Assembly: GCF_002150765.1 (NCBI RefSeq)
Contig: NZ_MUYM01000094.1
Coordinates: forward strand, 1-51,922
Length of the DNA stretch: 51,922 bases
Direction: 5' to 3'
From: Lentzea kentuckyensis
Lineage (GTDB): Bacteria; Actinomycetota; Actinomycetes; Mycobacteriales; Pseudonocardiaceae
Numbering within the stretch: the stretch's first letter is position 1; each line of letters opens with the position of its first letter. Shown piece after piece: positions 6,882-15,173 of the stretch. The position numbers and the translations under genes were made by a program. The notes under the pieces were generated by a model that was not told the DNA's origin, made no database searches, and was given only the letters and a program-made list of their open reading frames with translations.

Positions 6882-9130
6882 GGCAGCTGCACCCGATTCC
6901 GAACGGCGACAACGACTCCGGCACCGACCTGGCGGCCCGGTTGCGGTCGCGGTTCGCGCAGCCGGTGATCGTGGTCGACCCCGATGACCCGGTGATCGGC
7001 GGACCCCGGTGCCTGGTGCCGGTCTGCGAGCGGCTCGCGGTGATCTTTGGCAAGTGCTCGGCGCACCATCAGCGCTGGATCGACGACGGTCGCCCCGACG
7101 ACCTTGAGGCCTGGGCAACAGTGGCGCCGGCGAACCGGCGCTGGCTTCAGCAACCACCGAAATGCGCGATCACGACCTGTCGTCGCAGCCGCCGCGAGCA
7201 CGGACTCTGCCACTCCCACGCGCATCGCTGGCACCAGCACGGTCGCGTCGATCTGACGCGGTGGATCACCGATGGCGGCGGCCCGCCGCTGCCGGCCGGG
7301 GCCGACTGCCGATTCCCCGGCTGCGGTCTGGATGCCGAGGGCGACGCGGGGTTGTGTGTCCATCACCGGAATCGGTGGATCCGCGCCGAGCGGCCGCCGA
7401 TCGAGTCCTGGCTGCTCGGTTGCGCGACGTTCGGGCGGGACCGGTTCGACCTGCGCCGGCTGCCGATGCCGATGCGGCTGGAGGTCGCCTACGCGATCCA
7501 ATGCCGTGTCGACGAGCGCCGCACGATCACCCGGCCGCACTCGATCCGTCGGCTGCTGCGGGCCCTGCCGGGCGGCGGTGTCGCCTCGCTGCTGGATCGC
7601 AGCCCCGATTCCTGGATGGCCTATCTCGGGTTCTCCAGCGAGCGCGGCCATATCGAGCGTCGGTTCCTGCTGGACGCGATCGGTTATCTGCGTGATCTGG
7701 TCGAGGGCGTCGGCTGGGACGCGGAGTTCCCACGCGATGTCTGGCTGCTGCGCAGGCTCGGTTTCCCCGGACGTGACACCCGGTTCCGGTTCACCGGGAT
7801 CGAGCCGCTCTGGTTGCGGCAGTTGACCAAACGGTGGGCCCGGTGGCGGCTCTCGACCGGGATCGCGGTCGCGACCGTCGGAGCGGACATCCGCGCGATC
7901 ACCCTGTTCGCGCAGTCGTTTCCTGCTCTGCAGCGCGGGCCCGAGGCGTTGACCCGGGAGTTGGTCGAGGTCCATCTGGCGCACCTGGTCGAACGGTTTC
8001 CCAACCCGAAGAGCCGCACCGGTCAGCTCAGCAGCCTCGCCGGTCTGCTGCGCGCGGTCCGTCAGCATGGCTGGGAATCTCGCTTGTCCGCTCAGGTCGA
8101 CCTGTTCCCCGAGGACTACCCGCGCCTGGTCAAGGGGCCACCACGGGCGTTGTCGAAAGCGGTGATGGCCCAGCTTGAACACCTCGACAACCTCGCCCGA
8201 TTCGCCGACCCCCGTGGTCGGTTGCTGGCGCGGATCCTGATGAACACCGGGCTGCGCGTCGGTGACGGTGCTCGCCTGCGGCTGGACTGCGTTGTCCGCG
8301 ACGGCCAGGGCGCGCCCTATCTGCGCTACACCAACCACAAGATGCGCCGCGACGCGTTCGTCCCCATCGACACCGACCTGACCGAAGCCATCACCAACCA
8401 GCAGCAAGCCGTTCTCGACGAGTTCGACGACCCGGCGTTCCTGCTGCCGCGGCCCACTCGCAACCCCGAGGGGAAGGTGGCATTCAGCACCGGAACCTTC
8501 CGGGGAGAACTGCGGGAGTGGTTGCGCGTCTGCGATGTCCGCGACGAACTCGGCCGCGAGGCCCATGTCACGCCGCACCAGTGGCGCCACACCTTCGGCA
8601 CCCGTCTGATCAACAACGAGGTCCCGCAGGAGACCGTCCGCCGGCTGCTCGACCACGACTCGCACGCGATGACCTCCCATTACGCGCGGCTGTCGGACAA
8701 GACCATCCGGGAGCAGTGGGAACACGCCCGCAAGGTCAACATCGCCGGTGAGCGGCTGGCCGCCGACACCGGTCCGCTGGCCGACGCGGTCTGGATGAAG
8801 AACAACCTCGCCAGGGCGAAGATGGCGCTACCCAACGGTTACTGCGCCTTGCCGCTGCAGCAGAAGTGCGAGTTCGCCAACGCCTGTTTGACCTGCCCGG
8901 TCTTCGTCACCACACCTGAGTTCCTGCCCCAGCATCGTCGTCAGCTCGAGCAGACCCAGGCCCTGATCGCCCAAGCCGACACCAACGGTCATCAGCGCCT
9001 GGCCGAGATGAACCGGACCGTCGAGAAGAACCTGCTGACCATCATCGACAGCCTGACCACATCGGGCGGCTGTTGCGGCGGCGGAAAGTCCTGTTCCTGC
9101 AACGGAAAGGACGGTTCCGATGCCTGCTGA
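6878..9130 (+). CDS. tnpB: Tn554 TnpB-like large tyrosine recombinase with Cys-rich N- and C-termini
   Basis: 750 residues from GTG 6878, longer than Tn554 TnpB (about 630). The first 170 residues hold three Cys-x4-Cys ... Cys-x2-His units (CLVPVCERL/CSAHH, CAITTCRRS/CHSHAH, CRFPGC/CVHH) that look like zinc-binding treble clefs. The catalytic domain has Arg in NTGLRVGDGARL, Lys in HKMRRDAFVPI, HQWRHTFGTR, DHDSHAMTSHY with the terminal Tyr nucleophile. After it comes a CEFANACLTC cluster, a coiled-coil segment, and a Cys/Gly-rich tail (CCGGGKSCSC). Both recombinases are needed for Tn554 movement. The start overlaps tnpA and the end overlaps tnpC by 11 bp. Confidence 0.85.
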   Translation: MRQLHPIPNGDNDSGTDLAARLRSRFAQPVIVVDPDDPVIGGPRCLVPVCERLAVIFGKCSAHHQRWIDDGRPDDLEAWATVAPANRRWLQQPPKCAITTCRRSRREHGLCHSHAHRWHQHGRVDLTRWITDGGGPPLPAGADCRFPGCGLDAEGDAGLCVHHRNRWIRAERPPIESWLLGCATFGRDRFDLRRLPMPMRLEVAYAIQCRVDERRTITRPHSIRRLLRALPGGGVASLLDRSPDSWMAYLGFSSERGHIERRFLLDAIGYLRDLVEGVGWDAEFPRDVWLLRRLGFPGRDTRFRFTGIEPLWLRQLTKRWARWRLSTGIAVATVGADIRAITLFAQSFPALQRGPEALTRELVEVHLAHLVERFPNPKSRTGQLSSLAGLLRAVRQHGWESRLSAQVDLFPEDYPRLVKGPPRALSKAVMAQLEHLDNLARFADPRGRLLARILMNTGLRVGDGARLRLDCVVRDGQGAPYLRYTNHKMRRDAFVPIDTDLTEAITNQQQAVLDEFDDPAFLLPRPTRNPEGKVAFSTGTFRGELREWLRVCDVRDELGREAHVTPHQWRHTFGTRLINNEVPQETVRRLLDHDSHAMTSHYARLSDKTIREQWEHARKVNIAGERLAADTGPLADAVWMKNNLARAKMALPNGYCALPLQQKCEFANACLTCPVFVTTPEFLPQHRRQLEQTQALIAQADTNGHQRLAEMNRTVEKNLLTIIDSLTTSGGCCGGGKSCSCNGKDGSDAC

Positions 9131-9515
9131 CCATACGCATCATCTCGCCGAACACGCCCGTCAGCGCCACGATCGAACTCTGCAACGCGCCCAGCAGACG
9201 CTCACCGAGCTGACCGACGCCGGAGAACACGTGACCGTCGCACGGCTCGCCAACCAGGCCGGCGTCTCGCGATCGTGGATCTACACCCAACCCGCACTGC
9301 TCAACCGGATCCAGCAGTTCCAGCAGCACCGCACCAGCGCCGACTTCGTCCGCAACACCGTCACCCAGGCCACCGACGACTCACTACGTCAACGTCTGGC
9401 CCTGGCACACGAGCGAATCAACCGGCTACGCACCGAGAACCAGCAACTCCGCGACGCGCTCGCCCACGCCCACGGCCAACTCCGCACAGCCCGCCTCAAC
9501 ACCGACGCACGGTAG
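9120..9515 (+). CDS. tnpC: Tn554 TnpC-like accessory protein (DUF6262-type)
   Basis: 131 residues; the ATG at 9120 lies 11 bp inside tnpB. A helix-turn-helix-like segment (VTVARLANQAGVSRSWIYTQ) is followed by a coiled coil (LALAHERINRLRTENQQLRD), the arrangement seen in TnpC/DUF6262 proteins encoded next to Tn554-type recombinases. In Tn554 the equivalent protein raises transposition frequency and influences orientation; the same accessory role here is by analogy. It is the last gene before the right end of the element. Confidence 0.8.
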   Translation: MPADHTHHLAEHARQRHDRTLQRAQQTLTELTDAGEHVTVARLANQAGVSRSWIYTQPALLNRIQQFQQHRTSADFVRNTVTQATDDSLRQRLALAHERINRLRTENQQLRDALAHAHGQLRTARLNTDAR

Positions 9516-9591
9516 TCAAAGACACCTGTCCACGACACAAAAGACCAGGTCAACGGCAAGATTCGGAAATCGAAGTCGAGATAACCACCGC

Positions 9592-10281
9592 GATGACGTC
9601 GTCGGAGAAGGTCTCGCCCCAGCGGCCGAAGGGCAGGTTGCTCGTGACCATGACTGAGCCTTGTTCATAGCGTGAGGCGATGAGCTGGAAGAACAGGTTC
9701 GCGGCGTCCTGGTCGAACGGGATGTAGCCGACCTCGTCGATGATGATCAGCTTGTAACGGCGGATCTTCTTGAGCTCGATCTCGAGCCGGTTCTGGTGGT
9801 GCGCGGCGGTCAGTCGGGCGATCCAGTTGCTGGCGGTGTCGAACAGCACCGAGTAGCCGGCCTGGGTCGCTTTGACCCCGAGCCCGATCGCGAGGTGGGT
9901 CTTCCCGATGCCGGGCGGGCCTAACAGGATCACGTTCTCGGCCTTGGCGACGAACGTGCTGGTCGACAGGTGCGCCAGAACGTCGCGGCGCAGCGAGGGC
10001 AGGTGGTCGAGGTTGAAGTCCTCCAAGGTTTTGACCGCCGGGAAGTGCGCGGTGCGGATCCGCATCACCGTGCCTTTCGACTCGCGGTCGGCGACCTGGC
10101 GCTGCAGCAGCGCGGCCAGGTATTCCTCGTGCGACCAGTTCTCGTCACGGGCCTGCGCGGCGAGTGGTTCCCAGAACGCCCCGATGGTCGAGGTTTTGAG
10201 CACCCTGGTCAGGTAGGCGATCTGGGATGGCAGCCCGTCCTTCGGCTTGAGCGCCGAGTTCGCAGGCTTGGTTGTGCTCAC
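9592..10281 (-). pseudogene. istB: istB 5' fragment, IS21 helper ATPase truncated by insertion
   Basis: Starts at GTG 10281, overlapping the istA stop (GTGA). The 230 remaining codons include the Walker A motif GPPGIGKTH, the Walker B region KLIIIDEVGYIPF, and the sensor-like MVTSNLPFGRWGETFSDDV. At DDVI the frame enters the Tn554-like element and continues only into a short foreign tail, so the conserved MIDRLVHH C-terminus is lost; that piece is at 5543-5668. IstB loads IstA onto target DNA using ATP. Without its C-terminus this copy is probably inactive, so the IS would need an intact IstB supplied elsewhere. Confidence 0.88.
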
Positions 10282-11543
10282 GTGTTGCTCGCTTTCCTTG
10301 GTGGTGCGGTGAAATCGACGCCGAACAAGGCGTCGTAGTCGGGCAGGGCCCGCATGGCGACGACGTGTCCGTCGGTGTGGCGGCGGGTCTGCCCGGCGGC
10401 CTCGCGGCGTGCTCGTTCCGCCGAGAAGTTCTTGCGCAGCAAGGCCGCGGCGGCCTGGTGCTCGGGATCGGTGATCACTGCCTGCTTGGCCCAGCACCGT
10501 TCGTGCCGGGCGACGAGCTGGCCGTCGCAGAACACCGCCACCTCCATCAGCGAGGCGGTGACGTCGACGAACCGGCCGATCGCCCGCGGGTCGACGGAGT
10601 AGTCGACGGTGTCGATGCGGACGTAGTAGTCCCGGCCGAGCCGGACCCGCTGGTTGAGCCCGATCGGCGGGGCGACCGGCGGCAGCGGCAGCATCGCCAG
10701 GTAGTCGGTCTCCAGCAACACGTCCGGCCGTCCCTGGATCGACCGGACCGTCCGGCTGTTCGCCCGGACTAGCCACTCCTCGAGCTGGGCGTTGAAGTCC
10801 GCCGGTGAGACGAACACCCGGCCCAGCAGGAACGAGGTCTCCAGAAACTGGTTGTTGCGTTCGACCAAGCCCTTGAACTCCGGATCCCGCGGCGGGGCCA
10901 GCACGATCTTCGTGGCCAGCGTTCCGGCGAACGCCGCGGCCGGAGTGCTCACCCGCCCGGTCCCGCCGATCGCGGACTCCCGGTCCCAGACGAGCCGCTT
11001 GGTGACCCTCCCGATCCCGTTGATCAGCTGCCACATCCCCGACAGGATGTCGCCGGCCTGCCGTGACGGGATCATCGTCGCGGTCAGGAACCGTGAGAAC
11101 CCGAGCGTCATCACCAGCACCGGCAACACCCGCTCCTGGCCCGCCGCGACCGGAATCCGTGTTTCCGGGAACCACAGGTCGCACTGCGCGATCTGGCCGG
11201 GCTGGTAGACCACCCGGTCGACCGGGTCGACACCGGCGTACTCCGGCCGCAGTTGCGTCAGCCGTTTCTTCAACGGCGACATCGAATACGGCCAGCCGAT
11301 CCGCTGCGCGATCACCGGTCCTGGCATACGCGGCCACTCCGCCAGCAACGCCCTGATCTGCGGCTCGAACGCATCCGCGACACAACCCCGCGAGATCCGT
11401 TTGTACTGCGGAGGCCCGTCAGACCTCAGCGCCGCCCTGACCGTGTTCCGCGCGATCCCCAGCCGCCGGGCGATCTCCTTGATCGGCACACCCTCAGCCC
11501 GATGCAACCGGCGGATCTCCGCCCAGTCCTCCACGTTCAGCAC
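10278..11543 (-). CDS. istA: IS21-family transposase IstA
   Basis: 421 residues. The N-terminal helix-turn-helix reads IKEIARRLGIARNTVRAALR. The rve/DDE catalytic core has Asp in QIAQCDLWFPETR, Asp in LVWDRESAIGG and Glu in GLVERNNQFLETS. After it comes the Mu-transposase C-terminal beta-barrel region. The length is normal for the family and the frame is intact. A GTG at 11543 gives the common MLNVEDWAEIRRLHRAEG start; a GTG at 11534 has better spacing from the GGAGG just upstream. The gene ends with a GTGA overlap into istB. Confidence 0.92.
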   Translation of the reverse strand: MLNVEDWAEIRRLHRAEGVPIKEIARRLGIARNTVRAALRSDGPPQYKRISRGCVADAFEPQIRALLAEWPRMPGPVIAQRIGWPYSMSPLKKRLTQLRPEYAGVDPVDRVVYQPGQIAQCDLWFPETRIPVAAGQERVLPVLVMTLGFSRFLTATMIPSRQAGDILSGMWQLINGIGRVTKRLVWDRESAIGGTGRVSTPAAAFAGTLATKIVLAPPRDPEFKGLVERNNQFLETSFLLGRVFVSPADFNAQLEEWLVRANSRTVRSIQGRPDVLLETDYLAMLPLPPVAPPIGLNQRVRLGRDYYVRIDTVDYSVDPRAIGRFVDVTASLMEVAVFCDGQLVARHERCWAKQAVITDPEHQAAAALLRKNFSAERARREAAGQTRRHTDGHVVAMRALPDYDALFGVDFTAPPRKASNT

Positions 11544-11556
11544 CCTCCTACCTTCA

Positions 11557-11610
11557 GAGGGGTCAACCTTCAGAGAGCCGCTGGGGGTCAGTTTTCACGA
11601 AGCGTCGACA
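11557..11610 (-). repeat. IS21 right terminal inverted repeat
   Basis: Read on the minus strand this starts TGTCGACGCTTC and ends GTTGACCCCTC, pairing with 5478-5531 at 42 of 54 positions. Confidence 0.88.
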
Positions 11611-11615
11611 GCGGG
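11611..11615 (+). repeat. IS21 target-site duplication, right copy (GCGGG)
   Basis: GCGGG directly follows the right end and matches 5473-5477. Confidence 0.85.
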
Positions 11616-11705
11616 AGAACGGCGTGGTGGTTCCTCATTGCCACGCCGCTTACCTGCTACATGAGCTGCGGCTGATCTTGGGGCGGTTGCTGTCCCCGCG
11701 CTCGG

Positions 11706-12152
11706 TCAGCTCGGCGTCGCTCGCAGGACGGCACCGGCGACGGCGGTGAAACTCGGTATCACCGCTGGGACTGGCGAAGTAATCCAGCGCAGGTGTTGCT
11801 GTCCGATCCTGCTGGGCGGGAGGTCGATCGATCGACCGGACCGGATGTGGTCGGCACCCCTCACCGCCAACTCCGAGAGCGCCGGCCCAATGTGTGGTGT
11901 CGTAATGAAGGTCCAGCGGACCGCGTGTTCGTCTGACGACTCGAACACAGGAACCGACCGGTCCAGCAGCTTCCACGCAATTGAGCCGAGTTCCCTTGGC
12001 ATGTCAAGGGCTTCGGCTTCGCGTCCGGCGACCAACCACACACCCGAGCCATACACGCCAACGGTCCAGCCGAATTCGTCCTGATAGGACTGCGCGGCAG
12101 CTTGGACTTCTGTCTGTGGCCCCTCAACGCCGCCGATCCCCAACCGCGTCAT
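11706..12152 (-). CDS. Small protein resembling actinobacterial prim-pol N-domain-like proteins
   Basis: 148 residues from ATG 12152, whose start overlaps the stop of the DUF5753 regulator (ATGA), so the pair is an operon. The sequence has a Gly-rich strand segment (GWTVGVYGSGVWLVAGREAE), a middle segment with RWTFITTPHIGPAL and a later LPPSRIGQQHLRWITSP. The order GxGVWL, FxTxP, LPPS, RWxxxP recalls short actinobacterial proteins annotated as bifunctional primase/polymerase-like, but I cannot confirm the family by eye and see no metal-binding acidic triad. Small genes downstream of DUF5753 regulators are often regulated partners, and this could be one. Confidence 0.5.
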   Translation of the reverse strand: MTRLGIGGVEGPQTEVQAAAQSYQDEFGWTVGVYGSGVWLVAGREAEALDMPRELGSIAWKLLDRSVPVFESSDEHAVRWTFITTPHIGPALSELAVRGADHIRSGRSIDLPPSRIGQQHLRWITSPVPAVIPSFTAVAGAVLRATPS

Positions 12153-13069
12153 GCGGATTCACCTTGCACACGACGCAAGTCGTCGAGCGTCGCGACCTCC
12201 TCATGTCCCTCGCTTGTGCGGCCGTTGGCCGACAACGCTTCTGCAAGTCGGGATATCGCCGCTTTCGACTGTTCTGCGTCCAGACTGCACCGGTCGAGGG
12301 AACGGATCACCGCTTCGTAGCCCTTGATCGCAGCGGTGTCTTCGATGAACAGGGTGGAGTTCTCGTTCCTCAAGCACACCAGCGGCTCGTACTTGGAGAA
12401 CGTCAGCTGCGTGAAGGGCCCGCGCATGCCCGCGTGGGCCCCGATCGTCGCAGGCACGATCCGGATCGTGACGCTCGAGCGCACCGCCATCTGCAAGAGA
12501 TGGTGCACCTGCTCAACGTGGATGTCATGGCCGCCAACCGGCAGGTGTAGCGCCAGTTCGTGGATGAAGTAGGTGCACTGCGTACCCGGCCGACGTAGAG
12601 CTTGTTGCAGCTCCAGCTGCGCTTTGATCCGCTCATCGAGTTCGTCGGCAGGATCGTTGGCAGAGGCCGTGATCACCTCGCGCATGTAGGCCTGTGTCTG
12701 CAGGAAGTCCGGCACCATGTGCGCCTGCCAGCAGATCAGCGTCTTGGCCACCGCCAGGTGTTCGACGAGCGTGCGAAGGCGGACCGGTGCACACCTTCCG
12801 TGCTGTTGCCACCAACCCCTGAGATTCGTATCTGGGAAGAGCTCAAGCAGGTGATCACGTTCGTCCGCCGGGGTCCGGCAGATCCCCAGCAGAATAGCCA
12901 GGTCGACCTCGCTGGAGCCGCCCTTGCCGTTCACCAGGTCCGAGAGCTTGGCCTCGTCCCAGTCCGCGAGTTCGGCCGCTGCGCGCGACGTCAGACCGGC
13001 GCCGGCGATAGCCGCTCGCAGACCAGAACCGAACTCGCGGCCTCGTGTTGTGGAGATCCTTCTCGGCAT
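12149..13069 (-). CDS. Scr1-family (DUF5753) helix-turn-helix regulator
   Basis: 306 residues from ATG 13069. Residues 1-75 form an XRE-type helix-turn-helix (GLTSRAAAELADWDEAKLSDLVNGKG). The rest is the DUF5753 domain, recognisable by WQAHMVPDFLQTQAYMREVI, the ERIKAQLELQQAL helix, FIHELALHLPVGG and the closing VCLRNENSTLFIEDTAAIKGYEAVIRSL. These proteins are very common in Streptomyces and Pseudonocardiaceae and usually control a small adjacent gene in a toxin-antitoxin-like pair. Here the adjacent gene is the 148-aa protein, not the usual DUF397 protein. Confidence 0.85.
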   Translation of the reverse strand: MPRRISTTRGREFGSGLRAAIAGAGLTSRAAAELADWDEAKLSDLVNGKGGSSEVDLAILLGICRTPADERDHLLELFPDTNLRGWWQQHGRCAPVRLRTLVEHLAVAKTLICWQAHMVPDFLQTQAYMREVITASANDPADELDERIKAQLELQQALRRPGTQCTYFIHELALHLPVGGHDIHVEQVHHLLQMAVRSSVTIRIVPATIGAHAGMRGPFTQLTFSKYEPLVCLRNENSTLFIEDTAAIKGYEAVIRSLDRCSLDAEQSKAAISRLAEALSANGRTSEGHEEVATLDDLRRVQGESA

Positions 13070-13251
13070 TGCGGAATTCCTTGCATCAGCTGGAGATCAG
13101 TCGTGGCAGGGGCCACAGCAAACCTCTCCAGCCCCCGCACAGACCAGCTCACGCATGCCGCAGCGATGTAGCAGGGCTGCCGTATCCATATCGCTTGATC
13201 TGCACATATGCCGCCGGCAAGCTGGGATCACACGATCGAGGGACGGCGCGT

Positions 13252-13947
13252 TCAACGCCCGACGAGGTCCAGCCTGGCCAACTCGTCGTAGCGGTATGTC
13301 CGCTCTTCCCGCCGTAACTCGACCAGCGAGGCCGCCGCAACGGAGGTCGACACGGGACTGATTGCGCGCAGGGGGATCACCAGCGGCAGCAGATCAGGAA
13401 CCTGCACGGTCTGGTTGCAGTACGCGATGCTTACGTGTGGCCGGAAGTTCGCGGTTTGCATGCCGCCCGTGTCACCGAAGATGTCCTGGGTCGTCTGCGC
13501 CAAGGTGCGGTGCAGCTCCAGCAAAGGCAGCCACGGCGCGACCGTGAACCGAAGCGCGCCGCGCGAACCCGCTAAGGGACCAACATCGAGGGCGAACGGT
13601 GCCAACTTCTTGCATTCCCGGCTGGCGATCTCCACCAGTCGGTCCACAGTGTCCAGTGTTGCCTCGTCCGTGAACGCCACACGCCCGATGGTCAGGTGGA
13701 GCGCATCACGCGGTACGAGATCGAAGTCCGACCGGACCAGTTCGCTCTGGCACCGCGCAGCCAGATCCCTCACTGCAGGATCATCGTGAAACGACAGCAT
13801 CCAGTGGTACGACCGGCGTCCCTCAGACCAACCTGGTCGATCCCAGTGGTTCTGCATGAAGTCAACCTGGCGAAACGCCTGCCAGTCGTACGCCCGCAGG
13901 ATCTCGGCGTCTTCAATGTCAACCGGCAGCCCTGGCGGGAACGTCAC
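13252..13947 (-). CDS. 2H phosphoesterase / 2'-5' RNA ligase family protein
   Basis: 231 residues from GTG 13947, overlapping the TGA of the upstream XRE-TPR regulator (GTGA). Two H-x-(T/S) motifs of the 2H superfamily are present: LHLTIGRVAF in the first lobe and RPHVSIAY in the second, about 95 residues apart, with the expected alpha-beta repeat between. Members act as cyclic phosphodiesterases or 2'-5' RNA ligases on RNA ends or cyclic nucleotides; substrate cannot be predicted. The tight coupling to a TPR-containing regulator suggests a shared physiological trigger. Both catalytic His are intact. Confidence 0.78.
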   Translation of the reverse strand: MTFPPGLPVDIEDAEILRAYDWQAFRQVDFMQNHWDRPGWSEGRRSYHWMLSFHDDPAVRDLAARCQSELVRSDFDLVPRDALHLTIGRVAFTDEATLDTVDRLVEIASRECKKLAPFALDVGPLAGSRGALRFTVAPWLPLLELHRTLAQTTQDIFGDTGGMQTANFRPHVSIAYCNQTVQVPDLLPLVIPLRAISPVSTSVAAASLVELRREERTYRYDELARLDLVGR

Positions 13948-15173
13948 CGACTGATCTCCTTCGTCAACTTCTGCCACTCACGCACAGCATCGCGAAGGTT
14001 CAAAGCTGCGTGCCCACAGCCTTGTTGTTGAAGACTGGCTGCCAGTTCGTTGGTCCTCGTTGCGACGGAAGCAATCGGCTTCGAGGCCGAGATCTCGAGC
14101 GCTTCCACCCCAACGGCCGCCGCATGTTCAAGGTCAGCACGAGCACGCATTGTCAGCGCCGTTGCCTCGTCCAGTTTCACGAGCGAGCGACTCCAGTCGG
14201 AGTCCGACGCTGCGACAACAGGCCTCAGCTCCTCAGTCAGCTTCAGCACCTGCTCATGGTCACCGACTGCGAGATACGCCGTTGCGGCGTTGGCGGCGGT
14301 ACGCGCCCAGCCGTACGGCTCCAGGTCGATGCACGAGGCCATGCCGACCGGGCCATCTTCTCGTTCTGCCATGTCGAGCGCTTCGCCCACAGCCCGTTGC
14401 ACGGTTCGCCTGTCGCCGAGCTTTCCGGCGGCCCGAGCCACACCGTTCGACAACAGCCGGATGCGTTGGCGGCTCTGCCCGGCGAGTTCGACGCCGGCTT
14501 CCGCCAGGTCGAGGGCCTCTTTGTACCGTTTGCGGTAGTAGGCAGCGAAGCTCTGCGTTCCTCTGACCCACGACAGCATCGCACTGTCGTTAAGTGCTGT
14601 CGCGAGCAACGCAGCCTCGAGCGCGAAACTTTCGGCATCAGCGAACTTGCTGAGGTTGACGGCCATGTACGCCAACAACGCGGCCTGCTGAGCACTCAGC
14701 CTGGTCAATGCCAATCGATCAGCGTCAGTAGACACACGCAACCCGAGCTGCTGGCTGAGCCCACGAAGGCTCAACAACTCAGGAGCAAGGCGCTGTGGCC
14801 CCTCTTGTTCATACCGCGCGACAATGCTTTTCGTGTAACTAGCAGCAGTGTTCAAGGTTTGACTCGGACCGAGTACATCGATCAGTCCGATGGTCGGGTG
14901 GGCAGGCGCGGCAAGCCCCCAGTCACCTTGAGCCGGCTCGTTGTCGTCCGCCGCAACAACAGGTTCCTGGCACGCAAGGATCGCGGCAAGCTCCCGGCTG
15001 GTGACACCAAGCGCCCGTGCCAGACGTGGTTGTGTAAGCGGCTCCGGCACCGAGCGGCCGCTCTCCCAGCGCCACACCGCACTACGGTCGGCACCTACCT
15101 CCGCCGCCAACGACTCCTGAGTGAAGCCTGCAGCCCTACGCAGGTTCACGAGGTCATGCCGTTGTTGTGCCAC
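13944..15173 (-). CDS. XRE-family regulator with C-terminal TPR-like repeats
   Basis: About 409 residues. The GTG at 15173 is chosen because GGGGAGG lies just upstream and the helix-turn-helix (RRAAGFTQESLAAEVGADRS) begins soon after; the open frame extends further up without good signals. After the HTH and an approximately 60-residue linker, the rest is helical with repeated A/L-rich pairs (for example RYKEALDLAEAGVELAG, ERTAANAATAYLAVGD-like segments) typical of TPR repeats. Such XRE-TPR regulators are peptide- or ligand-sensing transcription factors in actinomycetes. The 2H phosphoesterase is its coupled downstream gene. Confidence 0.75.
   Translation of the reverse strand: MAQQRHDLVNLRRAAGFTQESLAAEVGADRSAVWRWESGRSVPEPLTQPRLARALGVTSRELAAILACQEPVVAADDNEPAQGDWGLAAPAHPTIGLIDVLGPSQTLNTAASYTKSIVARYEQEGPQRLAPELLSLRGLSQQLGLRVSTDADRLALTRLSAQQAALLAYMAVNLSKFADAESFALEAALLATALNDSAMLSWVRGTQSFAAYYRKRYKEALDLAEAGVELAGQSRQRIRLLSNGVARAAGKLGDRRTVQRAVGEALDMAEREDGPVGMASCIDLEPYGWARTAANAATAYLAVGDHEQVLKLTEELRPVVAASDSDWSRSLVKLDEATALTMRARADLEHAAAVGVEALEISASKPIASVATRTNELAASLQQQGCGHAALNLRDAVREWQKLTKEISR

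Larger units (their letters stand above)
5669..9591 (+). mobile_element. Tn554-like tyrosine-recombinase element (tnpABC) inside istB
   Basis: The block has three tightly overlapping genes in the order tyrosine recombinase of about 370 aa, tyrosine recombinase of 750 aa, and small coiled-coil protein of 131 aa. This matches tnpA-tnpB-tnpC of Tn554 in order and approximate size. It carries no passenger genes. Joining 5668 to 9592 restores an istB frame (DDVI-TAAMIDR). The ends show GGTTATCT at 5666-5673 and its reverse complement AGATAACC at 9579-9586, and CCGC occurs at both edges (5662-5665, 9588-9591), so the exact crossover is uncertain by a few bases. No target duplication like those of DDE transposons is needed, as expected for site-specific integration. 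Confidence 0.82.
5478..11610. mobile_element. IS21-family insertion sequence, interrupted by a Tn554-like element
   Basis: The 54-bp ends (5478-5531 and, inverted, 11557-11610) align without gaps at 42 of 54 positions. Both start TGTC and both contain two TGACCCC words, the multiple terminal repeats typical of IS21. A GCGGG duplication flanks the whole. Inside, on the minus strand, are istA and istB with a GTGA overlap. A 3.9-kb block at about 5669-9591 interrupts istB near its 3' end. Without that block the IS would be about 2.2 kb, a normal IS21 length. Removing the IS and one GCGGG joins the post-ESX spacer to the sequence at 11616, so the spacer was the insertion target. Confidence 0.9.

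Noticed and set aside
5763..9130. Tyrosine recombinases as the integrase of an integrative conjugative element covering the right half
   Set aside because: They belong to a three-gene Tn554-like element bounded by istB fragments on both sides, 24 kb from the conjugation-linked genes.
9550..11385. A single 611-codon minus-strand reading frame
   Set aside because: Only its last 230 codons are real (istB fragment); the earlier part is the wrong frame of istA.
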